64,000 bases of DNA from Stictocephala bisonia (Eukaryota > Arthropoda > Insecta > Hemiptera > Membracidae). The stretch is taken from NCBI GenBank assembly GCA_035578905.1, contig JAQJVL010000574.1:204501-268500 (forward strand). The letters run 5' to 3'. Below the pieces are notes generated by a model. It was not told the origin of the DNA. It did not search any database and saw nothing but the letters and a program-made list of their open reading frames with translations. The translations under genes were made by a program, and so were the position numbers. Shown here one piece after another: positions 11,990 through 24,067 of this stretch. Every line of letters starts with the position of its first letter. The first letter of the stretch is position 1.

Positions 11990-12475
11990 AAGACAAAGAT
12001 GTATCAACAATCTCAAAGTGTTGTAACTAATATTTATTAACGTCATCAGGTGAAGAGATGTGAGTATAGCAAGGACATACGTAAGACAACAATAGATTCA
12101 CAACGTGTTTTACCTATGATCTAAGAACGTCGTCAGGTGTATAAAAGTGAGTATAGCAAAGACACATACAAGACACATATAGCTTCTCCAAATTGTTGTA
12201 ACTAATATTTATTAACGTCATCAGATGAAAAGATGTGAGTATAGCAAGGACATACGTAAGACAACAATAGATTCACAACGTCTTTTACCTATGATCTAAG
12301 AACGTCGTCAGGTGTATAAAAGAGAGTATAACAAAGACACATACAAGACAAAGATAGCTTCACAACGTTTTGTACCTATGATTAATGAGCCTCATCAGGT
12401 GAAGAGATATGAGTATATCTATTACACATAGAGTAGGTAAATAGCTTTACAACTTAAAACGTTTTGTACCTTTTA
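11990..12475 (-). repeat. 87-bp tandem array with hammerhead-ribozyme-like core, possibly Penelope-derived
   Basis: Five units and a partial sixth. On the minus strand every unit has a CTGANGA box (plus-strand positions 12043-12049, 12130-12136, 12218-12224, 12305-12311 and 12392-12398), spaced 87, 88, 87 and 87 bp. A minus-strand AACGTTGTGAA-like segment lies about 35-40 bases downstream in most units. In the fifth unit GTGAAG (12399-12404) and CTTCAC (12358-12363) are perfectly complementary and could form stem I around the core. Units alternate in two types, giving a 175-bp longer period. CTGANGA plus an ACGT-containing segment fits hammerheads known in Penelope-like terminal repeats. The GAAA box is imperfect, so activity is doubtful. 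A further degenerate unit lies at about 12915-12960. Confidence 0.6.
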
Positions 12476-12705
12476 TGTGTTATTTTTTAGTTATTACTAC
12501 TGTTACAAATTTGATATGTTTGATTATGTGATCTGATTATGTATTTGATATATTTTTCTTTGCTGTATGTGCCTATATATAACTAAAAAGAATAAATATC
12601 TTGAAACGAAATACTCTTGACTCCTAACTATTGAAAAGTATAGTTTAGAAACTCAGTCAATTGAAAATACAAATTATAGCAATAAAAATATTCAAGAAAA
12701 ATAAT

Positions 12706-12917
12706 AGTTTAAACAACGAATATGACTTCATTGTATATAGCAAATTAAAAACTTTTATATGAGCTATAAGTACAGAAAATAAAATTTTAATAAATTTCTC
12801 TTGCCTTACTCGTTTAAAACCATAAAGAAAGAACCCCCTGAAAATAATATTTCTAAACTATCTAGCTATTATAAGAGTTACTAATTGTAGAGAAATGAAA
12901 ATTTCAATACATCTATG
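12706..12917 (+). repeat. dispersed repeat, copy 1 of a diverged direct pair
   Basis: This block aligns with 14010-14240 in the same orientation. Both have TTTAAACAA-GAATAT near the start, a TATATG-GCTATAA segment, a CGT-TAAAACCA-AAAGAAA segment and an AGCTATTATAA-AGT segment. It has no coding potential and its family is unknown. Confidence 0.6.
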
Positions 12918-13524
12918 AACGTTTTAAGGAGAAGAAACTTGAATATAGTAAGGACAGACGCAAGGCAAATATATATTTTATAAATAATTACTCATCGGTT
13001 ATTAGTCATAAAGTCATATTAAATAAATATATTGTTATTTTATAGTTTTGTTAAGTTCTAGTTATTTTTTAAATTTGTTTATTTATAATATTTTTCCTGA
13101 AAACAAGCAGTACCCAATTAAATTTGTGAAATATATTTTGTATAAATAATATTGTCAACGTCACAATAAGTCCAAGATCTTCAAATTTTCTTTGTTGTTG
13201 TCCACCTAGTATAATTTAACTCTTAACACTGTACTATTAAAAATATAAATTGGAAATTCAATAAGCTAAAAACATGAAAGGGCATGTGTAATATATTATA
13301 AAAAGGATTGTGCAACAACAGCATGAAAAGGAAGCAATATAAAACAACATAGTCAACAACAATATACAAGCTGGAAAACTCAACAAAATTACAAACATAA
13401 CACATTTGCAACCATAGTAGTAATATACAATGCACAAATAAACTAATTTAACTTAAAGCAATTATTATTAAATCCTGCTTTAAATTATTTTATATTAAAT
13501 CCAAATATTATTTTTCCATCGTAA
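12918..13524. other. AT-rich sequence, no gene seen
   Basis: No supported gene. A minus-strand open frame at 13223-13435 is made of AT-rich hydrophobic codons without motifs. Confidence 0.5.
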
Positions 13525-13850
13525 GTAAGTGGGTGGGAGGTCAATGTTTTTACATACAAATAACTAGTAGGGGATAAGTTAATGTTACACTCGGTGTCGT
13601 TGAGTTATAAGAAAAAGTACAGAAGAGACCCACCCACCACACATACACGTACAGTGATAATGATACGTCCAACCACCCATACACGCAAAGTGTTAGTAAT
13701 CCACCCACCAGCCCACCCATACACGTACAATACAAGTGACTTACCCTCCACCCATACGAGTACAGTGATTGTAACCCACCAACCCACTTATACATACAGT
13801 GGTGGTGATACGCCCACCCATCCATACACGTACAGTGGTATTAGTTATTA
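13525..13850 (-). repeat. degenerate G-rich minisatellite, same family
   Basis: On the minus strand, irregular units of about 35-40 bp contain CACTGTACGTGTATGGGTGG. Most of the block runs with its G-rich strand on minus, but the leftmost piece (AAGTGGGTGGGAGGTCAA near 13528-13545) has the G-rich strand on plus, hinting at an inverted junction. Open frames on both strands come from the repeat. Confidence 0.75.
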
Positions 13851-14009
13851 ATAGATAATTACAATTTTAAACTGTTTTGTACGTCAAATGTTATATAGTT
13901 AATATATATGATAGTCCAAAATAGTGATAAAGTAATAAATTATAAATAGTGATGATTTTATAGTCCTTAAAAATTTAAAGTTAAATGAACACTTCAGAAT
14001 TCCATCGAA

Positions 14010-14240
14010 CAAAGTTATGTTTTAAACAATGAATATTACTTCACACTAGATGTAGAAATTCCAATAATTTTATATATGCTATAAACACATACAGGCAAAG
14101 GCGGCAAATGGTAATACAATTATCGTACCCTATTCGTATAAAACCAAAAAGAAATTGCCTTCTTAAAATAATATTTTTATAAAATTTAGCTATTATAAAA
14201 GTCAGTGATTTAAGAGAAATGAAAATTTCAAATCATTAAA
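14010..14240 (+). repeat. dispersed repeat, copy 2 of a diverged direct pair
   Basis: This is the partner of 12706-12917 in the same orientation. The pair brackets the minisatellite at 13.5 kb. Confidence 0.6.
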
Positions 14241-16079
14241 CATAATATCATTAGGATAATTAACATAAAATCCTGAACTATTTTTGGTGTGTTTAATTAT
14301 ACTTAAACAGCTTTACTCCCAGTTTTCCCAATAATGAGGGAGAGCAATATTGAAGCCTGATAAGTTTGTCAGCATCATTAAGGGTGCTGAGGTCTAGGGA
14401 GGGAAGGTAAGATTACAAATCTTACTTTAGGTTTCAAATTAATACTTAGAAACCAACTTTCATTATTTATATACTTTTACAGTCAAACAAAACTGTTTTA
14501 TAATAAAATCTGTATTAAATGTATTTTCATACAGACTGCTTAATTGGCCATGATAAAAACTATATTATTCACATTAAACCTATCATATTTTAGAAATTTT
14601 GAAAAAATTTAACTAATTGTTTGAAAGGATAATGTTTTTATCATGTATAAAAACAAGCCTAAGTATATGAAATCCTACTTCCTAACTTTCATAACATTAA
14701 AAAAAAAATTTTTTTATTTAAAAAATTTAATAATCTTTTTAATAAAGTAAGTAGAAAAAAGTAAACCATAATACAAATTTAAAAACAAATATAAACCCAA
14801 AAATTTGTTTACACATGATCTTAAATACATAAAACTTACATTAAATATTACCTATTGCCTTAGATAAAATTTTGATAATTTAAATAATTTTATTTTAAAA
14901 GCATGATGTGTTTTAACAAATTATGGTTTTTTAGATGATTTTAATGTTTGTTATATTAAACATTACAATTCACTGCAAGATGGTCTTCAATCCGACAGTA
15001 TCTTGTGTTATATTATCAATTAAAAATTGTATTATTATTTTTTCAGTTAACTTAGGCAATTGAAAGTTTATTATTTAATGGTATATTAGAGTATTCAAAA
15101 TTGATAACTAATCTATTTTATAGGTCATATCACATCGTTTTAATCTAGTAAGTTTCAAATTAAATTTAAACGTTCAAACCAGGTAAATTGACGTAAAATA
15201 ACAATGCTTGTTTGAGGTAGCCACTTTTTTCCATTACATCCTATAAATGACATAATCTCATTATTTAAACCAATAGTATTCCATGTGAGTTGGTTGAGAT
15301 TTGATCAACGGTGTTTTTCGTATAACATCATATTTAATTCAGTCTTCAATTATAAACTTTATTGCATTTTTTATTTCATTCATAAACATACTATCATTGA
15401 ATATGTATATTTGTTAAAATAATATTTTATTGTTTTCATAATAGTAAAACATTCCCTTCTGGTCGTTACAATGGGAAGATTGTGCCTAATGTTTGCCCCA
15501 TTTGCCCCATGCCCCATATGTGTCAAGTAACTCAATCCACAACAGTAGTTGATTTTCACATATAGAGATGTGGTTACCAGTGTATGAAAACCACTCGACA
15601 GGATCCCACAAGGGAAATTATAATACTGACGTCACTTCATTACTGGAATTCATCTAAAACTAGGTTAATCAAATCAGTGATTAAATGGGGATTTCAAATT
15701 GGCTATGGGCTAGTAAGGGAGTGCATAGATTTGTTAGGTTGGATATAGCGGTGATAATTTCCCTGAGTCAATAGACGTACTTCTAAAATAATTTTTATAA
15801 ATTATATCTGTTACTTATTCAATAAGTAAAATAGTCTAAATTGAATTATAAAATTTCTAAAAATATGTTTCAATTAATAAAAAGCCATATAATTTGATAA
15901 TAAATAAGTTTATAGACGGATTTATAGTATTTTAAGTGGTATGTTTGTGGAGTATAAATCCTTTGCGTTGTTATATATTACTATGGAGTTCCTTATATTT
16001 TAGTAAAATATTACTACATACTACGAGCTCTATGGCCATAGTTATTAATATTTTATTGAATTTTATTTCAAGAATCCAA
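14241..16079. other. AT-rich sequence, no gene seen
   Basis: No supported gene. The less AT-rich part at about 15470-15780 could be the decayed upstream portion of the non-LTR remnant at 16080, but I could not read any conserved motif in it. Confidence 0.45.
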
Positions 16080-16277
16080 GTGGTAAGATGTAAGTGCTGG
16101 GCATTTAAGCGAGGAATGACAAATTATCAGTCATCTGATTGTGGAGTCCAAGATCAAACTATGGATCACATAACTACTGAGTGCACATTGCGTTCAGTTA
16201 AGGGGGATTAGCTGGTCTTCATTCAATCACAGAAGCAGTTATTGAATGATTTATAAACCTGGATTTACCTCGGTGAC
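16080..16277 (+). pseudogene. C-terminal tail of a non-LTR retrotransposon protein
   Basis: The translation contains a DCGVQDQTMDHITTEC segment, matching the cysteine/histidine tail (CxCG, QTMxHI, xxEC) at the C-terminus of many insect non-LTR polymerases. After a one-base frame change it continues with GLAGLHSITEAVIE, a stop in place of an expected tryptophan, and FINLDL before the terminal stop. It is broken by at least one frameshift and one nonsense change. No reverse transcriptase motifs remain upstream. Confidence 0.7.
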
Positions 16278-17336
16278 GGGACATCAATATATAAACATTA
16301 AGACACAATTACTTTGTATTCTACATTTTATTTTATTTCTACATTTTTCATTTGTGTATTTTTTTAATCTTTCATTAGTTTGGTGGCTGACCTATGAATG
16401 CCATATGATATATATGTATGGTATAAGAAACATATATACTTATTAATTTTTGCAAAGTACAGTATTAAATGATTAGTATTTTAAAATTAATACTCCACCA
16501 GTAAAAACTTGTAGGCTTAAAGTTTAGATAAGTTAGAATATGATGATACTATCTATGATGATACTACGGCTGCTTTACCCAACATTTGTCTAACTATAAT
16601 CAGTTTACCATCGTAACAATTGTAATCACGTAGTACGACAAGATTGGTCAGCGTTCCCCCATGGGTAAGATATTAAGATCTTGGCTTAGTGATGATATGT
16701 ATTGGGTCATCTGCTAGTGGAATTAATCAACGATCACATATATTACTGTCAAAGTGGAGGATTTATAAATAATTATTTCTGGGTTGTGTAACATAGATAG
16801 ACCTTGCAGTCAGAGTCTATAGTGATTACAGAAATACAAAAAACCAAAACTATATGCAAGTTACATATATACGTCATAGCATAATTTTGTGACTTTGCAT
16901 TTATATTTAGAAATTGGCACTTAAAATAAAGTGTTTTGGTGATGGTTGAAAACTATTTATGGTGGTCATTTTCAATAGTAAAAGTATTTCAATAATTATT
17001 TTTTAATTTTTAAGTGTTCAAGGTTAACACCCCCCAAACATTAGAAAAAAAGATAAAAGTCGTTTTATTTTACCAGGCGACAAAATAGCCTGATATCGAA
17101 ATAGTACTGCATAATTTGATATCAGGTTAATAGATTACTCCCAATATGGCCGTGAAATAAAATATTACTGTCTTGGTGACACAGTCCAAGACCAATTTGA
17201 CGGAGAGCGCCTGCAAACAAACCGTGAACGCAATCTGGGTACAGCTCTCAAGTTGCATCGGGAAAGAACCACGGCATTCATTGTATGACTGCATCATTGA
17301 TTAGAATGGCGTATATATTAAATGGTCTGAACTATG

Positions 17337-17339
<3 letters not shown>
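16278..17339. other. AT-rich sequence, no gene seen
   Basis: No supported gene. About 17155-17285 is less AT-rich and open in two frames but shows no known motif. A short hairpin (CCTGATATC with GATATCAGG, about 17090-17127) lies just upstream. Confidence 0.5.

Positions 17340-17406
<67 letters not shown>
17340..17406. repeat. (TA)n microsatellite
   Basis: An almost pure TA dinucleotide run with a single C interruption. Confidence 0.95.
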
Positions 17407-17410
<4 letters not shown>

Positions 17411-17529
17411 TTACACACACGTACCCTTGACCCTCCCCCACCACAAAAAAATGAGTTGATTGTTTTCACCAACCGAATTTGACAAGAGTTAATTAGTGAG
17501 GGACTTTGCACCTTTCAAAGTATTTTTAC

Positions 17530-18130
17530 TTCACGAGCAAATGTACTGACCCACCTTCCCACCCCCACACGTGCAGCAGAGGTACTGACCCATCCACCCA
17601 CTCGTAGACGTGCAGAGGTACTGACCAATTCACCCACTCGTAGACGTGCAGAAGTACTGACCCACCCACCCACTTGTAGACGAGCAGAGGTAATGACCCA
17701 CCCACCCACTCGTAGACGTGCAGAGGTACTGATCGACTCACCCACTCGTAGACGTGAAGAGGTACTGACCAACCCGCCCACTCGTAGACGTGCACAGGTA
17801 CTGACCAACCCACCCACACATAGACGTGCAGAAGTACTGACCAACCCACCCACTCGTAGACATGCAAAGGTACTGACCCACCAACCCACTCGTAGACGTT
17901 CAGAGGTACTGACCCAGCCGTCCACTCCTACACGTGCAGAGGTACTGACCCACCCGCCCACTCCTACACGTGCAGAGGTACTGACCCACCCACTCACCCC
18001 TACACGTGCAGAGGTACTGACCCACCCCCTCACCCCTACACGTTCAGAGGTACTGACCAACTCACCCACTCCTACACGTGCAGAAGTACTGACCCACCCG
18101 CCCATCCCTACACGTGCAGAGGTACTGAGT
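17530..18130 (-). repeat. 36-bp minisatellite, same G-rich family
   Basis: About 16-17 units of 36 bp. On the plus strand each has CGTAGACGTGCAGAGGTACT followed by runs of CCCA. On the minus strand the unit has GAGTGGGTGGGTGGGTCA and differs from the 25-kb unit at roughly six positions of 36. Because 36 is divisible by 3 and the unit is stop-free, three long overlapping frames appear (161 codons on plus; 196 and 113 on minus) with a 12-residue periodicity. The coexistence of equally periodic frames on both strands argues against a protein. Confidence 0.9.
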
Positions 18131-18230
18131 GGGTACCTGCAGAAGTACTTAAATAATTATATGGTCAAGTTTAATTAACAAAAGTATTATATTTACTGTC
18201 TGGCAGTATATTTTGAAGTACCTTAAATAC

Positions 18231-18360
18231 ATAGGGTGTAGCTAAAAAGGTGTCCTGGCTATATATTTTCAGATTCTATACCTAATTCACAGCACAAAAT
18301 GAATGATAACGATTTATCGAATTCCACTCCGTTTGGCGTCTATCTGCTTTGTGTGTTTTT
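18231..18360 (+). repeat. dispersed repeat with AGGGTGTAGCTAAAAAGGTG start
   Basis: It is homologous to about 50140-50265 in the same orientation. Both begin with AGGGTGTA-CTAAAAAGGTG, then TGGCT-TAT, a CAGATTCTA-type segment and GAATTCC-CTCC-TTT. The conserved start resembles a transposon end, but I could not find the other end. Confidence 0.6.
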
Positions 18361-19029
18361 ACAAATTCAAATTTATCTTTATTCGTGAGATGGTACAATT
18401 TGTACAACGAATATTATCAAACAACAAAATAATAACTTACAAACGAGTTGATTGAATAACTTGAAATGTTGCGCATTTCTTTACACTAACACTTTAAACA
18501 GTATGATAATAAACATTGAGTTACCTTTAGCAATTTCAAAATGGAAAAATAGTGGTTGTTTGAATTTGTTTAGCCAAAAATATCTTGAACACTGTTAGGT
18601 TTTAAATTTTAGACAAAAATTAATAATTTTAGTTAATATCATTTTAAAATCTATTGATAGCTTAATTTTTATTATGAGTAAATTATTGGTGAAGAATATT
18701 GAACAGATTATACTTATTTTAATTTTTTAGTAGGCTAGTATAAACATTATTTATCAGTAAATAAATATTAATTATTAACTTTTTTAAAATAATTAATCAT
18801 ATTGCTATATTTAAAAACCAAACAAGGGAAACTTCAATACTAAATAACACAAGGAAATATAGCATGATGAACAATAACATTACAATAAATAGTTATTGAC
18901 AAATAAATAAATACAAGCGATTGGGTGTATCGAAAACATTTTTGTGGTAAAGTCTACTGTTAAACACATAAGGAAACGGTCCACCCCAAAAAAAGAGTCC
19001 ATGTAGTGTATTTAGTGAACTAAGATCAC
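18361..19029. other. AT-rich sequence, no gene seen
   Basis: No supported gene or element. Confidence 0.55.
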
Positions 19030-19470
19030 TTAACCGCTTATCTACAAACACAGTGTTGTAATATTGGTTGGATTAGGAGTGTAGGTGTGTTAACAATATC
19101 GACCCTCTTAGTACCATCACGGCGTCCACTCAATGGTTGCCATCGACGTGGACACTAATAGATGAGCCAAGGTTTTCCATGTTAGACAGTAGTCAAGGTT
19201 CAGATGTTGTGTAAGTAAGAGTACTGAGTGTGTCAGACTTGTCAGTTAGCTGAAAATCAGACCAACACTACGTGATTCGGATTCCACGTAAAGCTGTAGG
19301 TCCCGTAGTTTACCTGGCTATTGGACTATTAATAAATAGTTCTTTCTGAGATAAATCGAACTCAGTTAGTAACGACGACTACATTCGTTCATCTACACTC
19401 ATCACACTCATTCGAAATCCATATTCTCCCATATCTTGACGATCGGCGTATTAAGAATAAATAAAGAAAT
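19030..19470 (+). mobile_element. SINE family 2, copy A (degenerate head)
   Basis: It is homologous over most of its length to 36432-36815 and 63284-63735. Diagnostic shared words are GGCGTCCACTCAATGG, AAAATCAGACC, CACGTAAAGCTGTAGGTCCC, TTCTTTCTGAG and CTACACTCATCACACTC, ending with GATCGGCGT. The tRNA-like head is eroded in this copy. Confidence 0.75.
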
Positions 19471-19834
19471 TAAGTTTCGGGCTGGTCACTAAAATCTGTT
19501 CTAGTAAATTGTATTAAACAATGAGTGTAAACAAATATCAAATATAGACGTTTATTGTTTTTTAGGCAGGGAAAAGAGTTGTAATTTTCAAAACCATGTT
19601 TTTCTAATAACTATATTTGAAGATAAGTCGACTATATAATATTTTAGAGTCGGCTACTTGTACCGGACTCTTTAAGGACTAATAGCATCTATAGTATTTA
19701 TATTTAATTTTTCAATAAATTATGAAAGTAATTAATAGGATCTACTACATCATAATAATATTAAAACCTCTGAATTTCGATTTAACATTTCAACAAACGA
19801 TTACACTCAAAAGATTAAATATTTACATAATTTT

Positions 19835-20641
19835 GTTTTTGAAATTTGTTAATGATGGAGTATCAGATGAGGGAGACAAAGGCAGTTGGACATTTGCCAT
19901 CATTACGTGAAAATTAACAATCCCGACATTTCGATTTGGTAAAACCCAAACCTTTTTCAAGGGCTATAAAAAGATCTTTCTTGTCCCCGTGTTTTATCAC
20001 CTTGGAGGGAACTTCGTAGACACTGCATTTGGATTGTATCATCCTCACTCCGTGCCTGGGACGTCTAGACGCCATCGTCACTGCGGGTCGTAAGACTTCA
20101 TCATTTTTGTAATATTTGATTATTGTATTGTTTTATTCCTAATAATTGTTGTATTTTCAGGTTAAAATGTAGTTTTAATAGTAGTCTCAGTCCTTCCGAG
20201 TCATATATATCATTTTTTGTGCATGTTGAATGTTATTTTAAATTAATGGTGTTTTTCAGGTACCATATATTTATGATTAGTTAATGTAATCTTATTTCAG
20301 TCTGATTTGAATATTAATTTTAATTGTGTTTGGAAATTTTTCGTTGATATCGTAACCTTGACAGTGCCTAATTGGTTATATTAATTTAACCCTGTTAATA
20401 TTTTTTTATATTTAATAGAAGTTCATTTTGTTGTACCCCATTCTAGGATCTAGGTTAAAATGTAGATAATTATTAAAGTAGATAAGTTTATTAGTTTAAG
20501 AACGTAGTTTTATAACATGTTTGTGTAGATGTAATTTAGTTTTTAGCACTTGAAAAAGGTTTGGGTTTTACCAAATTGAAACGTCATGATTGTTAATTTT
20601 CACGTAATGGTGGCAAATGTCCAACTACCTTTGTCTCCCTC
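19835..20641 (+). mobile_element. Penelope-like element remnant with terminal inverted repeats and 14-bp TSD
   Basis: The left part (from about 19866) and right part (to 20641) are about 100-bp inverted repeats sharing GAGGGAGACAAAGG, TGGACATTTGCCA and GGTAAAACCCAAACCTTTTT. The whole is flanked by a perfect 14-bp duplication, ATTTACATAATTTT, at 19821-19834 and 20642-20655. The right repeat carries GAAACGTC preceded by a TTTGG/CCAAA hairpin, the kind of terminal motif seen in Penelope-like elements. The interior matches 38930-39610, where a piece of Penelope-type coding sequence is still present. This copy has lost all coding sequence. Confidence 0.75.
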
Positions 20642-20655
20642 ATTTACATAATTTT

Positions 20656-22945
20656 ACGAACTGTAGCTAATGAACCGGCACATTAAGGATTATTATAAAA
20701 GATAATAATGCAGTCTTCTCATTTGTATAAAACCCTGGTGCCCTAGTTACCGGTACGAAGTATAGTGTCAAAGGTAACAATATCTACCAGGTAAAAGCCA
20801 GTCATATGTTCTCTCCAATATGTCAACACAGTGATTATCCTTTAAGCTGCTAAGACACTGGAAACTTTTTTTATCTCAGAAAATCAGATTACTTTTATTT
20901 CTTCAGTTACTAAGGGAATAATGATCCATAGTAAAAATTAAGTGTACGTATATTCGTATTTTATTTGTACTATATGAATCAAATTATTTGTACTATAATT
21001 GTTCGTAAACATTGCAAACACAAACTAAGTAATAAACAAATTTAAACTACATTTTCTCACATAAATGTTTAATAATAGCCAATAAATATTGACACATGCA
21101 CTAAAACATTCAAATTTAAATAAACAAAGCATTATATGACAAATAAAAATATTAAATGAAAATTTCCTTTAAAACCCTTTGAATCCCGGGTATTTTTTTT
21201 TTTTAATATCTGCCAAAAATCCTAGCATTTTTATTGTGGTATCTGCCAAAAATCCCGGGTCTATTTTGCCAATTTCGCAGTATTTTACTAAAAAATTAAT
21301 TTTTGCTTGTTTTTTAATAAAACCTCATGATTCTTTTACCACTTTATTCCAAATAAAGTGTACTACAAAACTACATAAATATAAAATAAGTATTCAAATA
21401 ACAAATTAAAAAAAAAAAAAAAGTACTTACCGAAAAACAAATTTTGCCGAAAACTTTTCATATTTTGTCCATGAAGGAAGTAGTAAAAGATTATATATGA
21501 CAAACATGATTGTATCACCTTGAAGCCCATTGTTTATTTAATAAACTTAATAAAATGTCATCACTTTATCACAAAAAATAAAATAGACAGTAATAGTTGT
21601 CAAGCTGTCAGCTGACCGCCATAGAGATCGACGCGAATTGCAATGCTCGGTTGATTATAGGTTATAAAATAATTCAACGTGCTATATAAAGTTCAGAAAT
21701 AATTTATACATAAACTATGATTCTTTACGGTCAGCTTAGTATAAAACATGTGTAATTTTATCATAATTTAATATTAGAACAAAAAGGTTTTGCGAAGGTT
21801 CGTATATATGGACGTCGGGATCGTAAGGGTTTAATAAAGGGGAGAATTCCTCTATAACACTTAACCCCATAAACAAAATAGTAGATCTACAATAAACGTT
21901 TATAAAAATAAGAACGACAAGTTAATTTATATATTTTTGTACACCAAAAATAATGATAGTAATAAAGGAATAGGCATATTAAACTAACGCTAGTATAATA
22001 TAAATATATATATATATATATATATATTATTATTAACTAATAATATAATAATAATAAGTAACTATAAAATATGAATTAAAAAGAAAACATGAACAGTGCA
22101 TAGTAATACTAACATTAATTTTTTACTTAAAGAGACATATTTAACGTGAGTTTTTTGTTTAGTCGATATATACTCAAAATGCATATACTCTATTTCCAAA
22201 TAAATCATTACTAAAAACAAAATAATTCATGGACAATGAAACAAGCATAAACAAAATTATATTAGTCTGTAACTCATTTTTCATTGGTAAAGTTATTAAA
22301 TTTGTTTTAATAAGTGCAATCTTGAGTTGGGAACATTTATATCATCAATTTTATTGTAATGTATGGAAATCTCAACTGATATAAAAATGGAGTAAAGTAA
22401 AACAACACTTTTAAATCAGAATAATTGTAAATGGAAAATCTGGAACTAGACAGTAAAATAATTGAATAGTTAATATGACTTAAGAAGTATAAAGTGTTTC
22501 CAAAATGTGTGGACTGTTTCTGAGAAGAAAACAGAAAGAATCCTCTTGTTGGTATTATATTGATTGATTTTGGATAGTGATATACAAGTTATTTATGTTT
22601 ACAAAAATGCCGTAGAAAAATTTATTTTTTAATCAATTTATGACATTTAAGTAAAATGCAATCAATAAATGATACTTTCCCATAAATACACATTTTCATG
22701 TATTATTATAACATTAAATAAAGCCTTGTACTTTTTTACAGAATAATATTTATGTAATGAAACATTTTCAAATGTTTTAAAGCCATGCTCCCTACTAATA
22801 AAGATTTTCCAATCCTTCTACTTGTATGTTGTGTGCAATTAGCAACAAGGCTTTATTATTAAATTATTTATAATTGGCATATACTTTAACACAGTAAACG
22901 ATAATTGTATCTTCCATTCTTGAAATTATGTTTTGGAAATTATCA
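20656..22945. other. AT-rich sequence with a TA/ATT microsatellite, no gene seen
   Basis: No supported gene. A TA run followed by ATT repeats lies at about 22003-22036. An ATCTGCCAAAAATCC word is duplicated at about 21208 and 21241. Confidence 0.6.
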
Positions 22946-22949
22946 AAAA

Positions 22950-23755
22950 GTACAGTGGTAATACAATTACACGTACAGTGGTATTGATCCACCTACCCAC
23001 CCATATATAAACGTACAGTGGTATTGACCCATTCACCCACCCATACATATACGTACAGTGGTATTAACCCACACATATATACGCGTACAATGGTATTGAC
23101 CCACCCATACGTATACGTACATTGGTATTGACCCACCCGCACTCTCATACACGCACAGTGGTATTGACCCACCCACCCATCCATACATATATATACGGTG
23201 GTGTTGACCCACCTACCAATACATATACGTACAGTGGTATTGACCCACTCATCCATACATATACGTACGTTTTTATTGAGTGAGGTATTATTAACGTAAG
23301 AATGTGCATGTAATAGTGTGAGGTGGGTACCACTGTACGTGTATGTATGAGTGGGTGTGTGGGTCAATACCACTGTACGTATATGGTAGGTGGATGAATC
23401 AATACCACTATACATGTAAGGGTGAGAGGTTGGGTAAACACCACTGTACGTGTATGTATGAGTGGGTGTGTGGGTCAATACCACTGTACATGTAAGGGTG
23501 AGAGGTTGGGTAAACACCACTGTACGTGTATGTATGAGTGGGTGGGTCGGTCAATACCACTGTACGTATATGGGTGGGTGGAGGAATCAATACCACTGTA
23601 CATGTAAGGGTGAGAGGTTGGGTAAACACCACTGTACGTGTATGTATGAGTGGGTGTGTGGGTCGATACCACTGTACGTATATGAGTGGGTGGAGGAATC
23701 AATACCACTGTACATGTAAGGGTGAGAGGTTGGGTAAACACCACTGTACGTGTTG
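22950..23755. repeat. head-to-head G-rich minisatellite array
   Basis: The left half (about 22950-23275) has the G-rich strand on minus (units with ACAGTGGTATTGACCCACC). The right half (about 23330-23755) has it on plus (units with TGTACGTGTATG and GGTAAACACCACTGTACGTG). A short non-repeat junction at about 23276-23329 separates them, so the array is a large imperfect palindrome. The right half also has a longer period of about 75-114 bp marked by GTAAGGGTGAGAGGTTGGG (about 23418, 23491, 23606 and 23717). Confidence 0.85.
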
Positions 23756-24067
23756 ACGATCCGGAATCATTAAGATTCTGTAATATTTAGAACGATCCAG
23801 GATATTGTACAGTGGTGTTCCAAAATATAGGAAGTTAAACGTCAATACAAATATAACGGATATACTTTCACAAAATTAAAAGGAATCAACACACTAGCAA
23901 TTATTGTTTTTTTTAACTGTTCGGAAAAATACGTTAATTCTATACATATAATATTTCAAATATTATTAAGTCATAGTTTTAGTGTTATACCACGAACTCA
24001 TAATAGAATGTACATAGATCAAATGAATTTATTGGTATATAAGCAACTATAAATATCCTAGAATACT

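Noticed and set aside
17515..18178. Long periodic frames (161 codons plus strand, 196 codons minus strand) as genes
   Set aside because: They arise from a 36-bp stop-free minisatellite read on both strands. The arginine/proline- or glycine/valine-rich translations mirror each other.
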